NCBI RefSeq assembly: GCF_000426185.1
Contig: NZ_AUEW01000016.1
Coordinates: 1-54,290, forward strand
Source: Cellulomonas sp. URHD0024
Lineage (GTDB): Bacteria; Actinomycetota; Actinomycetes; Actinomycetales; Cellulomonadaceae
Direction of reading: 5' to 3'
Length of the DNA stretch: 54,290 bases
A program made the position numbers and the translations under genes. The notes under the pieces were generated by a model. The model did no database searches. It saw nothing but the letters and a program-made list of their open reading frames with translations, and was not told the DNA's origin. Numbering within the stretch: the first letter of the stretch is position 1; every line of letters begins with the position of its first letter. Positions 1 to 7,849 of this stretch are shown here, piece by piece.

Positions 1-654
1 GCCCGGCGTGACCTCGTACTCCAGGTCCACACCACCAGGCAGCACATCGTCGTACTTGGCCCTGGCGCCCTTGCGACCCAGTGACTTCCCGCTGGCCCCG
101 ACCAGACCGATGCTCACCTCGGCACCATTGCGCGAGACCTGCAGCAGATCAGCCGAGTTACCCTCAGCCGCGAACCGCGGCGAGAGCGGGTGCCGATTCA
201 CCTTCCCACCACCACCCCCGTCCGGCACGACCTCCGTCGAGATCGGCTGCCACGAACCATCCGCAACCTGCACATTCGCCGGCTCGGTCGTCATCATCGT
301 GGTGAACGTGCCATCCGGATTCGCATACACCGTCGACTTCTCACCCCGGCTCGCGACCGTCGAGCGCACCTCGTCGAAACCCTTCGGCGTCCTCGTCTTC
401 AACGCCACCGGTTCAGGAGCAGCCACCGGAACATCGAACTGGTTCGCCGGCACCGGCGCAGACAGCCTCGCCGGCGCCTTCGACGTCAACGGCGGAACCT
501 TCACGGGAGAAACCGCGACCGGATCCGCAGGCTTAGCCGCCGATGCCACCGGGGCCTCAACCACCACAAGCCCCGCCACCACCAAGGAAAGGCACGCGAC
601 CCAGGCAACAAACCCACCCCGGAAACCAAGATCCCAGCGCCGACGCAGACTCAT
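1..654 (-). CDS. Secreted RHS/DNRLRE-type protein, N-terminal part (cut by window edge)
   Basis: The first 218 codons of a gene whose 3' part lies beyond base 1. The ATG at 654 is preceded by a purine-rich GGGGG ribosome site. Residues 1-40 form a signal peptide: basic start (MSLRRRW), hydrophobic core, then an Ala-rich cleavage region ending near ASAA. After a Pro-rich linker comes STVYANPDGTFTTMM and DGSWQPI, the pattern seen in the N-terminal region of large actinobacterial wall or secreted proteins annotated as DNRLRE or RHS-repeat proteins. The last visible residues (GVDLEYEVTPG) continue that domain. The large size and any C-terminal toxin are inference. Codons end in T more often than in neighbouring genes, which may indicate transfer. 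Confidence 0.75.
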   Translation of the reverse strand, partial: MSLRRRWDLGFRGGFVAWVACLSLVVAGLVVVEAPVASAAKPADPVAVSPVKVPPLTSKAPARLSAPVPANQFDVPVAAPEPVALKTRTPKGFDEVRSTVASRGEKSTVYANPDGTFTTMMTTEPANVQVADGSWQPISTEVVPDGGGGGKVNRHPLSPRFAAEGNSADLLQVSRNGAEVSIGLVGASGKSLGRKGARAKYDDVLPGGVDLEYEVTPG

Positions 655-881
655 GCCACTACCCCCTGATAAACGGGCGTCCAAGGACGCACCCGTGTGA
701 CGTGTCATCAAGCCGAGCATCCGTGCCCCGCGAGACGGATCGAACGCTAGTGGGTGCGACGACACCCGCGCGGGGCTTTCGGCCCATTTGCCCGTTTGGG
801 TTGGATCCGCCCACTTTCGGTGGCGTTGACCGCGCCTGTGCTAACAGGGGCGAGTTCTGCCGCCGGCTGTCGCCGGACGCC

Positions 882-1910
882 TCAGTGGCGCGGCTGCCCG
901 GGGCCGCGGAGACCGCGCTGGTAGTCCTTGGTGACGCGCTTCCAGCGGTCGCGTTCCTCGGCGGCGAGGCGGGCGTCCGAACGGCGCGCCTGGTAGGCGG
1001 CCTCCTTGGCGAGTCGGCGCCAGCTGTCGAAGCGGCGCTCACTCAGCTCACCGCTGTCCAGGGCCGCCGCGATCGCGCAGCCGGCGTCGCCCGTGTGGTG
1101 GCAGTCGGCGAAGCGACAGCGGTCCGCCAGTGCGGCGACGTCGGAGAACGTCGTGTCGAGTGCGTCGACGTCGGCGACCACACCGACCCCGCGGATGCCG
1201 GGGGTGTCGATGAGCATCGCACCGCCGGTGAGCGGGACGAGCTGACGGAACGTCGTGGTGTGCCGGCCGCGACCGTCGTTGCGCTGCCCGCCCGTGTCCA
1301 TGACCTCGCGGCCGGCGAGCGCGTTGACCAGGCTGGACTTGCCCGCACCCGACGGTCCTACGACGACCAGGGTGACGCCCGGCGCCAGGAGCGCGCGGAC
1401 GGCATCGAGACCCCGGTCCTCCCACACGCTCACGGTGTGCACGTCGACCGCGAGCGCGACCCCCGCGACGTCCGCCGCCATGCCCTCGGGATCCGGGACG
1501 AGGTCCGCCTTGGTGAGCACGACGACCGGCCGCGCGCCCGAGCGCCACGCCAGGGTCAGCATGCGCTCGATCCGGCCGAGGTCGGGGTCGGGGTCCAGGT
1601 GCTCGACGATCACGACGACGTCGACGTTCGCTGCGAGCGCCTGGACGTGGCTCGTCGCGCCGGCCGTGTCGCGGACCAGGGCGGTCCGGCGCTCGTGGAT
1701 CAGCACCGCGTGGTCGTCGACGACGTCGAGCCAGTCCCCCACCGTCGGCGCGAGCCGCTCCTCGCCGGTCGTCGCGACGAGTCCGTCGCGGTCGAGGACG
1801 ACGCGCACCGCCTCGGTCGGGTCGGCGGCGCCGGGGGTCTGGTGACCGGGCAGCACGAGGACCGCACCCTTGTCGGCGCGCACCACACGAGCTGCCTCGG
1901 ACGTGACCAC
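882..1910 (-). CDS. rsgA: Ribosome small-subunit GTPase RsgA
   Basis: Circularly permuted GTPase that helps late 30S subunit maturation and is released by GTP hydrolysis. The permuted motif order is visible: OB-like N-terminal region, G4 TKAD (about 133-136), G1 GPSGAGKSS (about 185-193), G3 DTPG (about 235-238), then the zinc knuckle with Cys265, Cys270, His271/272 and Cys278. Length 342 aa is normal. The GTG start at 1910 is supported by an in-frame TAG 12 nt upstream and by a TAGCGT hexamer 6 nt before it, which suggests a leaderless mRNA. It stands alone, downstream of purL on the same strand but separated by a hairpin. Confident. Confidence 0.96.
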   Translation of the reverse strand: MVTSEAARVVRADKGAVLVLPGHQTPGAADPTEAVRVVLDRDGLVATTGEERLAPTVGDWLDVVDDHAVLIHERRTALVRDTAGATSHVQALAANVDVVVIVEHLDPDPDLGRIERMLTLAWRSGARPVVVLTKADLVPDPEGMAADVAGVALAVDVHTVSVWEDRGLDAVRALLAPGVTLVVVGPSGAGKSSLVNALAGREVMDTGGQRNDGRGRHTTTFRQLVPLTGGAMLIDTPGIRGVGVVADVDALDTTFSDVAALADRCRFADCHHTGDAGCAIAAALDSGELSERRFDSWRRLAKEAAYQARRSDARLAAEERDRWKRVTKDYQRGLRGPGQPRH

Positions 1911-1916
1911 GCCTCG

Positions 1917-1922
1917 ACGCTA
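1917..1922 (-). promoter_or_regulatory. Putative -10 hexamer of leaderless rsgA
   Basis: TAGCGT lies 6 nt before the GTG at 1910 on the minus strand. There is no Shine-Dalgarno sequence at a usable distance, so transcription probably begins at the start codon. Confidence 0.45.
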
Positions 1923-1964
1923 GGAGCGGACCTCGTCGGCGAGCGACCGATTAACCGACGACCC

Positions 1965-2020
1965 CGAGAACAACCTGAACGACGTCATGCATCGGATTGG
2001 CGTTCACGACGTTGTTCTCG
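1965..2020 (-). terminator. Hairpin after purL
   Basis: A perfect 10-bp inverted repeat, CGAGAACAAC (1965-1974) and GTTGTTCTCG (2011-2020), with a second inner pairing TGAAC (1976-1980) and GTTCA (2002-2006). It begins 12 nt beyond the purL stop, so a terminator separating purL from rsgA is likely. There is no clear U tract. Confidence 0.5.
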
Positions 2021-2031
2021 TCGGCCCTGGC

Positions 2032-4395
2032 TCAGCCGAAGTAGCGCGGAAGCGTTGCCTCGTGGGCCTCGCGGACCTCCTGGAGCGGGAGTGTGAACAG
2101 GCCCTCGACCTCGACCGCGGGGCCGTGGACGTGGTCGACCTCGTCAACCGGGGTGCCAGCTCCCGGGGAGCACGACTCCGCCGTCTCGCCCAGGCGCAGG
2201 GCCGGGACGCCGCGCGCGGTGCAGAGGTCGACCAGGCGGACCTCCTCCGTGCGAGGGACCGCGACGAGCACACGGGCGGTGGACTCGGAGAACAGGGCCT
2301 CGAACGGGGTGATCCCGTCGCGCGCGCAGAGCCCGTCCAGCGAGACCTGCACGCCGACGCCGTAGCGCAGGCTCGACTCGACGAGGGCCTGCGCCAGACC
2401 GCCCTCCGACAGGTCGTGCGCGGAGTCGACCAGGTCGTCGCGGCTGGCGTGGGTGAGCACGAACGCCAGCCGCTTCTCGGCCGCGAGGTCGACGGCCGGC
2501 GGGAGGCCGCCGAGGTGGCCGTGCACGACGTCGGCCCAGGCCGAGCCGTCCAGCTCGGGCTTCGTCGTGCCCAGCAGGTAGACGGCCTGGCCGGGCTGGG
2601 TCCAGCCGGAGGAGGTCGCGTCCGCGACGTCGTCGAGCACGCCGAGCACGCCGACGACCGGGGTGGGGTGGATGGCCGAGTCGATCAGGCCGGGCTCGCC
2701 TGTGCCGTTGTAGAGCGACACGTTGCCGCCCGTGACGGGCACCTCGAGCGTCTGGCAGGCGTCCGCCAGACCGCGGATGGCCTCGACGAGCTGCCACATG
2801 GAGTCGGGGTGCTCGGGCGAGCCGAAGTTGAGGCAGTCGGTCACGGCCAGCGGGCGGGCGCCCGTCGTCGCGACGTTGCGGTACGCCTCCGCCAGAGCCA
2901 GCTGTGCGCCGGTGTACGGGTCCAGCTTGGCGTAGCGGCCGTTCGCGTCGGTGGCCAGCGCGACCCCGAGGCCGGTCGTCTCGTCGACGCGGATGACGCC
3001 CGAGTCGTCGGGCTGCGCGAGCGCGGTGTTGCCCTGCACGAAGCGGTCGTACTGGCTGGTCACCCACGCCTTGGACGCGAGGTTCGGGCTGGCGAGCAGC
3101 TGGAGAACGGTCGCGCGGAGCTCGTCAGGGGCGGACGGCTTTGCCAGGGCGGCCGTCGTGTCGGCGTTCAGACCGTCCTGCCAGGCCGGGCGGGCGTACG
3201 GGCGGTCGTAGACCGGTCCGTCGTGGGCGACCGAACGCGGCTCGACGTCGACGATGCGCTCGCCGTGGTGGTCGATGGTCAGGCGGCCCGTGCCGGTGAC
3301 CTCGCCGATCACGGCCGTCTCGACGTCCCACTTGGCGGTGATGGCCAGGAACTCGTCGAGCTGGTCGGGCCGGACGACGGCCATCATGCGCTCCTGCGAC
3401 TCCGACATGAGGATCTCGCCGGCGGTCAGCGTGGGGTCGCGCAGCAGCACGTTCTCGAGGTCGACGTGCATGCCGCCGTCGCCGTTCGAGGCGAGCTCGC
3501 TCGTCGCGCAGGAGATGCCGGCAGCGCCGAGGTCCTGGATGCCCTCGACGACGCGCGCCGCGTAGAGCTCGAGGCAGCACTCGATGAGCACCTTCTCCAT
3601 GAACGGGTCGCCCACCTGCACCGACGGACGCTTCGAGGGCTTGGTGTCGTCGAAGGTCTCGGACGCCAGGATCGACGCGCCGCCGATGCCGTCGCCGCCC
3701 GTGCGCGCGCCGAACAGGACGATCTTGTTGCCCGTGCCCGAGGCGTTGGCCAGGTGGATGTCCTCGTGCCGCAGGACGCCCAGGCACAGCGCGTTGACCA
3801 GCGGGTTGCCCTGGTAGGAGGCGTCGAAGACGAGCTCCCCGCCGATGTTGGGCAAGCCGAGCGAGTTGCCGTAGCCGCCGACACCGGCCACCACGCCGTG
3901 CACCACGCGGGCGGTGTCGGGGTGGTCGACGGCGCCGAACCGCAGCTGGTCCATGACCGCGACCGGCCGGGCGCCCATCGAGATGATGTCGCGCACGATG
4001 CCGCCCACGCCAGTGGCCGCACCCTGGTACGGCTCGACGTAGGACGGGTGGTTGTGCGACTCGACCTTGAACGTCACAGCCCAACCGTCGCCGATGTCCA
4101 CGACGCCCGCGTTCTCACCGATCCCGACGAGCAGGTGCTCCTTCATGGCGTCGGTGGTCTTGTCGCCGAACTGGCGCAGGTGGTTCTTGCTCGACTTGTA
4201 CGAGCAGTGCTCCGACCACATCACGGAGTACATGGCCAGCTCAGCGGCCGTGGGACGGCGGCCCAGCAGGTCGCGGATGCGCTGGTACTCGTCCGGCTTG
4301 AGGCCGAGCTCGGCGAACGGCTGCGCCAGGTCCGGGGTCGCGGCGGCGTTCTCGACGGTGTCGGACACGTGGGCATGGGTCGTGCTGGAGGCCAT
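2032..4395 (-). CDS. purL: Phosphoribosylformylglycinamidine synthase subunit PurL
   Basis: Large ATP-dependent subunit of the three-protein FGAM synthase (PurL, PurQ, PurS), step 4 of purine synthesis, converting FGAR to FGAM with glutamine-derived ammonia. The 787-aa length fits the small, stand-alone PurL class, not the fused 1300-aa form. [10 protein letters not shown] sits at about residues 60-69, followed by GVGGIVRDI and two AIRS-like halves. ATG 4395 is chosen because GAGGG lies 6 nt upstream; the frame is open further upstream but has no such site. Its partners purQ and purS are about 20 kb away on the same strand, so the complex is encoded at two loci. A hairpin follows the gene. 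Confidence 0.97.
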   Translation of the reverse strand: MASSTTHAHVSDTVENAAATPDLAQPFAELGLKPDEYQRIRDLLGRRPTAAELAMYSVMWSEHCSYKSSKNHLRQFGDKTTDAMKEHLLVGIGENAGVVDIGDGWAVTFKVESHNHPSYVEPYQGAATGVGGIVRDIISMGARPVAVMDQLRFGAVDHPDTARVVHGVVAGVGGYGNSLGLPNIGGELVFDASYQGNPLVNALCLGVLRHEDIHLANASGTGNKIVLFGARTGGDGIGGASILASETFDDTKPSKRPSVQVGDPFMEKVLIECCLELYAARVVEGIQDLGAAGISCATSELASNGDGGMHVDLENVLLRDPTLTAGEILMSESQERMMAVVRPDQLDEFLAITAKWDVETAVIGEVTGTGRLTIDHHGERIVDVEPRSVAHDGPVYDRPYARPAWQDGLNADTTAALAKPSAPDELRATVLQLLASPNLASKAWVTSQYDRFVQGNTALAQPDDSGVIRVDETTGLGVALATDANGRYAKLDPYTGAQLALAEAYRNVATTGARPLAVTDCLNFGSPEHPDSMWQLVEAIRGLADACQTLEVPVTGGNVSLYNGTGEPGLIDSAIHPTPVVGVLGVLDDVADATSSGWTQPGQAVYLLGTTKPELDGSAWADVVHGHLGGLPPAVDLAAEKRLAFVLTHASRDDLVDSAHDLSEGGLAQALVESSLRYGVGVQVSLDGLCARDGITPFEALFSESTARVLVAVPRTEEVRLVDLCTARGVPALRLGETAESCSPGAGTPVDEVDHVHGPAVEVEGLFTLPLQEVREAHEATLPRYFG

Positions 4396-4491
4396 CTGAT
4401 CCCTCGATCGGGGGCCGCGCGCGGGGCGGCGGCAGGGGGTCGGCAGACGTCGCACAGCCTACCGGCGCCGGGCCGGGCTCCGACGCGACGA

Positions 4492-4524
4492 CGCCCGGCC
4501 TGGACACGGGGTCCGGGCCGGGCG
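4492..4524 (-). terminator. GC-rich hairpin after the Ig-repeat gene
   Basis: Arms 4492-4505 and 4511-4524 pair over 14 bp with one mismatch around a 5-nt loop. It lies 15 nt past the stop of the Ig-repeat gene, between it and the purL start. There is no U tract, which is common in high-GC actinobacteria. Confidence 0.6.
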
Positions 4525-4538
4525 CCATGAGCGTGGGC

Positions 4539-6752
4539 TCAGCCGATCCGCTTCCAGCTGCAGTTCTGCGTGTAGAACCGCTGGCCGTCGGCGAGCGTGA
4601 TCGTCGACGTCCCTGAGGGCTCGCCGTAGATCACGGGGTCCTGCGGGCCGAAGTTGAAGCTGCTGAGCTTGATCCACAAGCAGGTGTGCGCGGGGTCGGC
4701 CGGGCCGGTCGTCGTGTAGACGCCCGGCTTCAGGTGAACACCGACGACGAAGACACCGTCGACGGGGCTCGACGAGGACAGCGAGCCGATGCCCACGTAC
4801 TTGGTCCACCTCCCGCAGCCGTCGGTGTAGAAGTACGTGTCCGTGGACAGGATTGTCACCATGCGCTGGCCGTAGCCCGCGTCCCGGCCGAGTATGTCGG
4901 TCGCGCTGTCGCGCTCCCAGTAGCAGATGGACCCACCCGACGACACGTACGTGCCGGGCTTGATCTGGCTGCCGACGGCGAACAGACCGTCGGTCGTCAA
5001 CGCCGGCACGGGTGCCGCGACCTTCGCCGTCGACGCGCTCAGCCGGGTCGTCGTCACGTAGTTCGTCTTCGAGCCGACCACGGAGACCGAGATGGTCTTG
5101 CCGTAGTCCTTCGCGGTGAGCTTGTACGTGGACGAGGTGGCCCCGGAGATCGCCGACCCGTTCGCCTGCCACTGGTAGCTGAACGCCGGCGCGGGCGTCC
5201 AGGTGCCGAGCGTGATGCCGAGCGTGTATCCGACTCTCAGGGTCCCGGTGACGGTCGGCACGGGCGCCGAGGCGAAGTTCGAGACCACCGTGGCGGTCGC
5301 CGCGCTCGTGCGAGCCAGGCTCGTGTAGCCGGTCTTGCGACCGGTGGTGACCACCGTGATCTTGGTGCCGAGGTCGGCAGCGACCAGCGTGTACGTCGAG
5401 AGCGTGGCGCCGGAGATCGCCACCCCGTTGCGGTACCAGCGGTACGAGATCGTCGTGCCGGCGGGTGCCCACGTGCCCGGGACGGCCGTCAGCTTCTGCC
5501 CGACGCGGACGGTGCCGGTGATGGTCGGGACGGGCGCGGTGGAGAGGTGACCGGCGGCGACCGTGACGCCGGCACTGGTGGCCGACCTTGCGGTGAACCC
5601 GGAGCGCGTCCCCTTGACGGTGACCGTCACGACCTTGCTCAGGTCACTGGCCGTGAGCACGTAGGTCGACGACGTCGCACCCGTGATCGCGACGCCGGCC
5701 CGGTACCACTGGTACGCGAGGGTCGCGGTCGGCGCCCAGGTGCCCGGGACGGCGGTGAGCCGCACGCCGACCCGGGGCGTGCCGGTGAGGGTCGGAACGG
5801 GGACCGTCGTGAACCTGCCGCTGGCCACGGCGGCGTTGGCGGTGGCCGTCCTGGTCGCCGAGGTGTAGCCGTCCCGGGCCCCGGTGACCGAGACGGTGAT
5901 CGTCTTGGCCAGCTCGGCGCTCGTCGGCGTGAACGTCGATGCCGTGCCGACCACCGTCGTGCCGGACTTCCACGCGTAGGTGAAGGTCGCGGCCGGCAAC
6001 CACGTCCCGGTGACCGCGGTGAGCTCCGACCCGACGCGCGGCGTGCCGGAGACGGTCGGCGCAGGAGCCGAGATGAACGCGCCGCGGGCGACTGCCGCGG
6101 TCGGCAGGCTCGATGTCTCGAGCAGGTTGTAGCCGTCCCGCGTGCCCTGGACCCGGACGGTCACGACGGCGCCGACGTCCGCAGCGCGCGGCACGAAGGT
6201 GCTGCCGGTCGCATCGGCGACGGGGTCCGCGCCGACGTACCACTGCAGCGAGGTCGCGGCGTCGGCCGGCGTCCAGGCACCCGCGCTCGCGGTGAGGGTG
6301 CTGCCCACCCGCGCGGTGCCGGTGATCCCGGGGGCGGTGGCCTGCAGCGTGCCCGGGACCACGACCTCGGTCGGCTCGGACGTCGAGACCCGCTCGTCGT
6401 AGCCGGTGCCGTTGCCGGTCACCGTGACCGTGAGCGTGGCGCCGATCAGCGCCGGCACGACGTCGAGGTCGGCGTCCGTCTCGTCCTCGACGGGGACACC
6501 GTCGGCGTCCCACTCGTACGTGAGGGTCAGACCTTCGGGCCAGTCGAGGCCGGCTGTCAGGACCTGCCCCACTGCTGGCGTGCCGACCACGACGGCCTCG
6601 GACCCGGGGATCGAGATGGTCGTGGGCGCGGCGTCCACGGCGCTGGCGGGCTGGGCGAGGACGGGAACGCTGAGCACGGCGAACGCCGCGCTGACGGCGA
6701 CGGAGCGCCGTACAGATCTCCCGACGGAACGTGTGGCGGTCGTGACGGACAT
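4539..6752 (-). CDS. Secreted protein with six Ig-like repeats
   Basis: 737-aa exported protein of unknown role. ATG 6752 begins MSVTTATRS and leads into a twin-basic, hydrophobic signal peptide ending near PASA (about residue 36). Six repeats of about 90 aa follow. Each has the pattern P-x-(V/I)-x-GT-x-RVG-x-x-LT near its start, then GTW-(A/T)-P, a YQW(Y) core and a closing (T/S)V-x-G-x-(K/R)-x-GY. This is the bacterial Ig-like repeat found in actinobacterial surface proteins. The C-terminus carries two related about 65-aa modules, each opening with (A/V)VG-x-x-(I/L)KPG-x-Y and containing paired Cys (SICYWER; TCLWIK). No sortase motif or TM tail is seen, so it is probably secreted or loosely wall-bound. 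Confidence 0.85.
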   Translation of the reverse strand: MSVTTATRSVGRSVRRSVAVSAAFAVLSVPVLAQPASAVDAAPTTISIPGSEAVVVGTPAVGQVLTAGLDWPEGLTLTYEWDADGVPVEDETDADLDVVPALIGATLTVTVTGNGTGYDERVSTSEPTEVVVPGTLQATAPGITGTARVGSTLTASAGAWTPADAATSLQWYVGADPVADATGSTFVPRAADVGAVVTVRVQGTRDGYNLLETSSLPTAAVARGAFISAPAPTVSGTPRVGSELTAVTGTWLPAATFTYAWKSGTTVVGTASTFTPTSAELAKTITVSVTGARDGYTSATRTATANAAVASGRFTTVPVPTLTGTPRVGVRLTAVPGTWAPTATLAYQWYRAGVAITGATSSTYVLTASDLSKVVTVTVKGTRSGFTARSATSAGVTVAAGHLSTAPVPTITGTVRVGQKLTAVPGTWAPAGTTISYRWYRNGVAISGATLSTYTLVAADLGTKITVVTTGRKTGYTSLARTSAATATVVSNFASAPVPTVTGTLRVGYTLGITLGTWTPAPAFSYQWQANGSAISGATSSTYKLTAKDYGKTISVSVVGSKTNYVTTTRLSASTAKVAAPVPALTTDGLFAVGSQIKPGTYVSSGGSICYWERDSATDILGRDAGYGQRMVTILSTDTYFYTDGCGRWTKYVGIGSLSSSSPVDGVFVVGVHLKPGVYTTTGPADPAHTCLWIKLSSFNFGPQDPVIYGEPSGTSTITLADGQRFYTQNCSWKRIG

Positions 6753-6978
6753 CGGGCGAAACCCCCTGGTCGACGGGCGGCCAGGTCGACCGCGCGTCAG
6801 CACCCTAAGGGCTTGCTGTGTGCTCCATGAGCGGTTCTCCGCGGCCTTCGGGTGAACTTCCGGAGCCCAGGGACCTTTTGCGCAGATTCGGCCTAGCGCG
6901 CCCTCCTGCGCGGCTCCGGGAGGCGCCCGCCCACCCGGTGGGTCGATGTTCAGCGGTCCGGCGCGCGCCTGGCGTTGC

Positions 6979-6984
6979 TACCGT
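6979..6984 (+). promoter_or_regulatory. Putative -10 hexamer, leaderless lipoprotein gene
   Basis: TACCGT lies 6 nt before the ATG at 6991, and no Shine-Dalgarno sequence is present. Confidence 0.45.
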
Positions 6985-6990
6985 CGGCGC

Positions 6991-7725
6991 ATGCCGAGGT
7001 CACCCCTGGTCGTCGCGCTCGTCGTCCTGGCCGGGCTCGTCGCCTCGTGCACCGGGCCCTCGCTCCAGTCGGGTCCGACGACGACGGTCGTCGCGGCCGC
7101 GCCGACGCCCACACCGACCCCCACGCCCGTCCTGCCCGCGCCGTCGGCCGTCACCACGGGCGCGGTGACCCTCACGGTCCAGCCCCTCGACGCGACCGCC
7201 GCTGCGACGACCACGCCGGTCGACGACGGTTCGGTCCGGCTGAGCGTGTCGGCGGGCGAGGCGATCCTGACGGCCCCGCCGGGTTCGACCTTCCGAGCGC
7301 TCGACGACGGTTCGGCCGTCGTCGAGGACGGTGCGGCAGCGTTCGTCGCCGGTGTCAGCCCCGACGGGCCGGGCGTCCGCCTCGAGCAGGCGGACCCCAC
7401 CTCGGTCCGGCTCATCGGGACGGCGCCCGGCAGCGTCTGGGTGGCGAGCGTCGCGGTTCAGGACGCGGTGTGGCGGACGGCCGAGGGCGGCAAGTCGCTC
7501 GCGGTGACGCCGAGCGCGTGGGCGCGGGCCTGGTCCAAGGCGGCGACCGTCGGCCTCTGGTCGCAGCTGGTCGCCCGTGAGCCCGACGCCGACAGCCCGG
7601 GCATGCAGGCGCAGCTCGAGTGCCACCAGCTCGGCGCGGCGGACAAGGAGACCTGGAACCTCGAGCCGTGGCGCCCGGACGTCAGCGCCGTGGACATGAT
7701 CGCGGCACGCTGCAACCCGACATGA
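6991..7725 (+). CDS. Putative lipoprotein of unknown function
   Basis: 244-aa lipoprotein candidate. Residues 1-19 are a short signal sequence and the lipobox LVASC places the lipidated Cys at residue 20. A low-complexity Thr/Pro linker (PTPTPTPTP) follows, then a mixed beta-rich region without a motif I recognise (GEAILTAPPGSTFRALDDG, then WVASVAVQDAVW). The upstream in-frame ATG at 6946 would put about 15 charged residues before the signal peptide and bury the lipobox context, so 6991 is preferred; TACCGT 6 nt upstream agrees. It stands alone. Function unknown. Confidence 0.75.
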   Translation: MPRSPLVVALVVLAGLVASCTGPSLQSGPTTTVVAAAPTPTPTPTPVLPAPSAVTTGAVTLTVQPLDATAAATTTPVDDGSVRLSVSAGEAILTAPPGSTFRALDDGSAVVEDGAAAFVAGVSPDGPGVRLEQADPTSVRLIGTAPGSVWVASVAVQDAVWRTAEGGKSLAVTPSAWARAWSKAATVGLWSQLVAREPDADSPGMQAQLECHQLGAADKETWNLEPWRPDVSAVDMIAARCNPT

Positions 7726-7730
7726 CCCCG

Positions 7731-7840
7731 CAACGTCCGCACTCGTCGGGCCCATAGCCCCCACATCCGCGGACACCGACGAACTCCCCCCGACAACGTC
7801 CGCACTCGTGTGGGCGATAGCACCCACGAGTGCGGACGTT
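7731..7840. repeat. Intergenic repeat with perfect 16-bp hairpin
   Basis: CAACGTCCGCACTCGT occurs at 7731-7746 and again at 7794-7809. The second copy forms one arm (7795-7810) of a perfect 16-bp inverted repeat with 7825-7840 around a 14-nt loop. It lies between convergent genes (lipoprotein stop 7725, oxidase stop 7850), so it can end transcription from both sides. The extra direct copy suggests a member of a dispersed palindromic repeat family. Confidence 0.7.
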
Positions 7841-7849
7841 GGCGGGTGG

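Noticed and set aside
2093..4530. Long plus-strand open frame antisense to purL
   Set aside because: A shadow of the purL codons caused by high GC3; no start site and low-complexity Arg/Asp/Val composition.
6753..6990. A tRNA or regulatory RNA between the Ig-repeat gene and the lipoprotein gene
   Set aside because: No cloverleaf, no T-loop GTTCGA-type motif and no strong conserved hairpin; only GC-rich short inverted repeats.
7795..7840. CRISPR-like repeats at the 7.7 kb and 52.3-52.9 kb regions
   Set aside because: Repeat spacing, length and internal palindromes do not fit a repeat-spacer array, and there are no cas genes.
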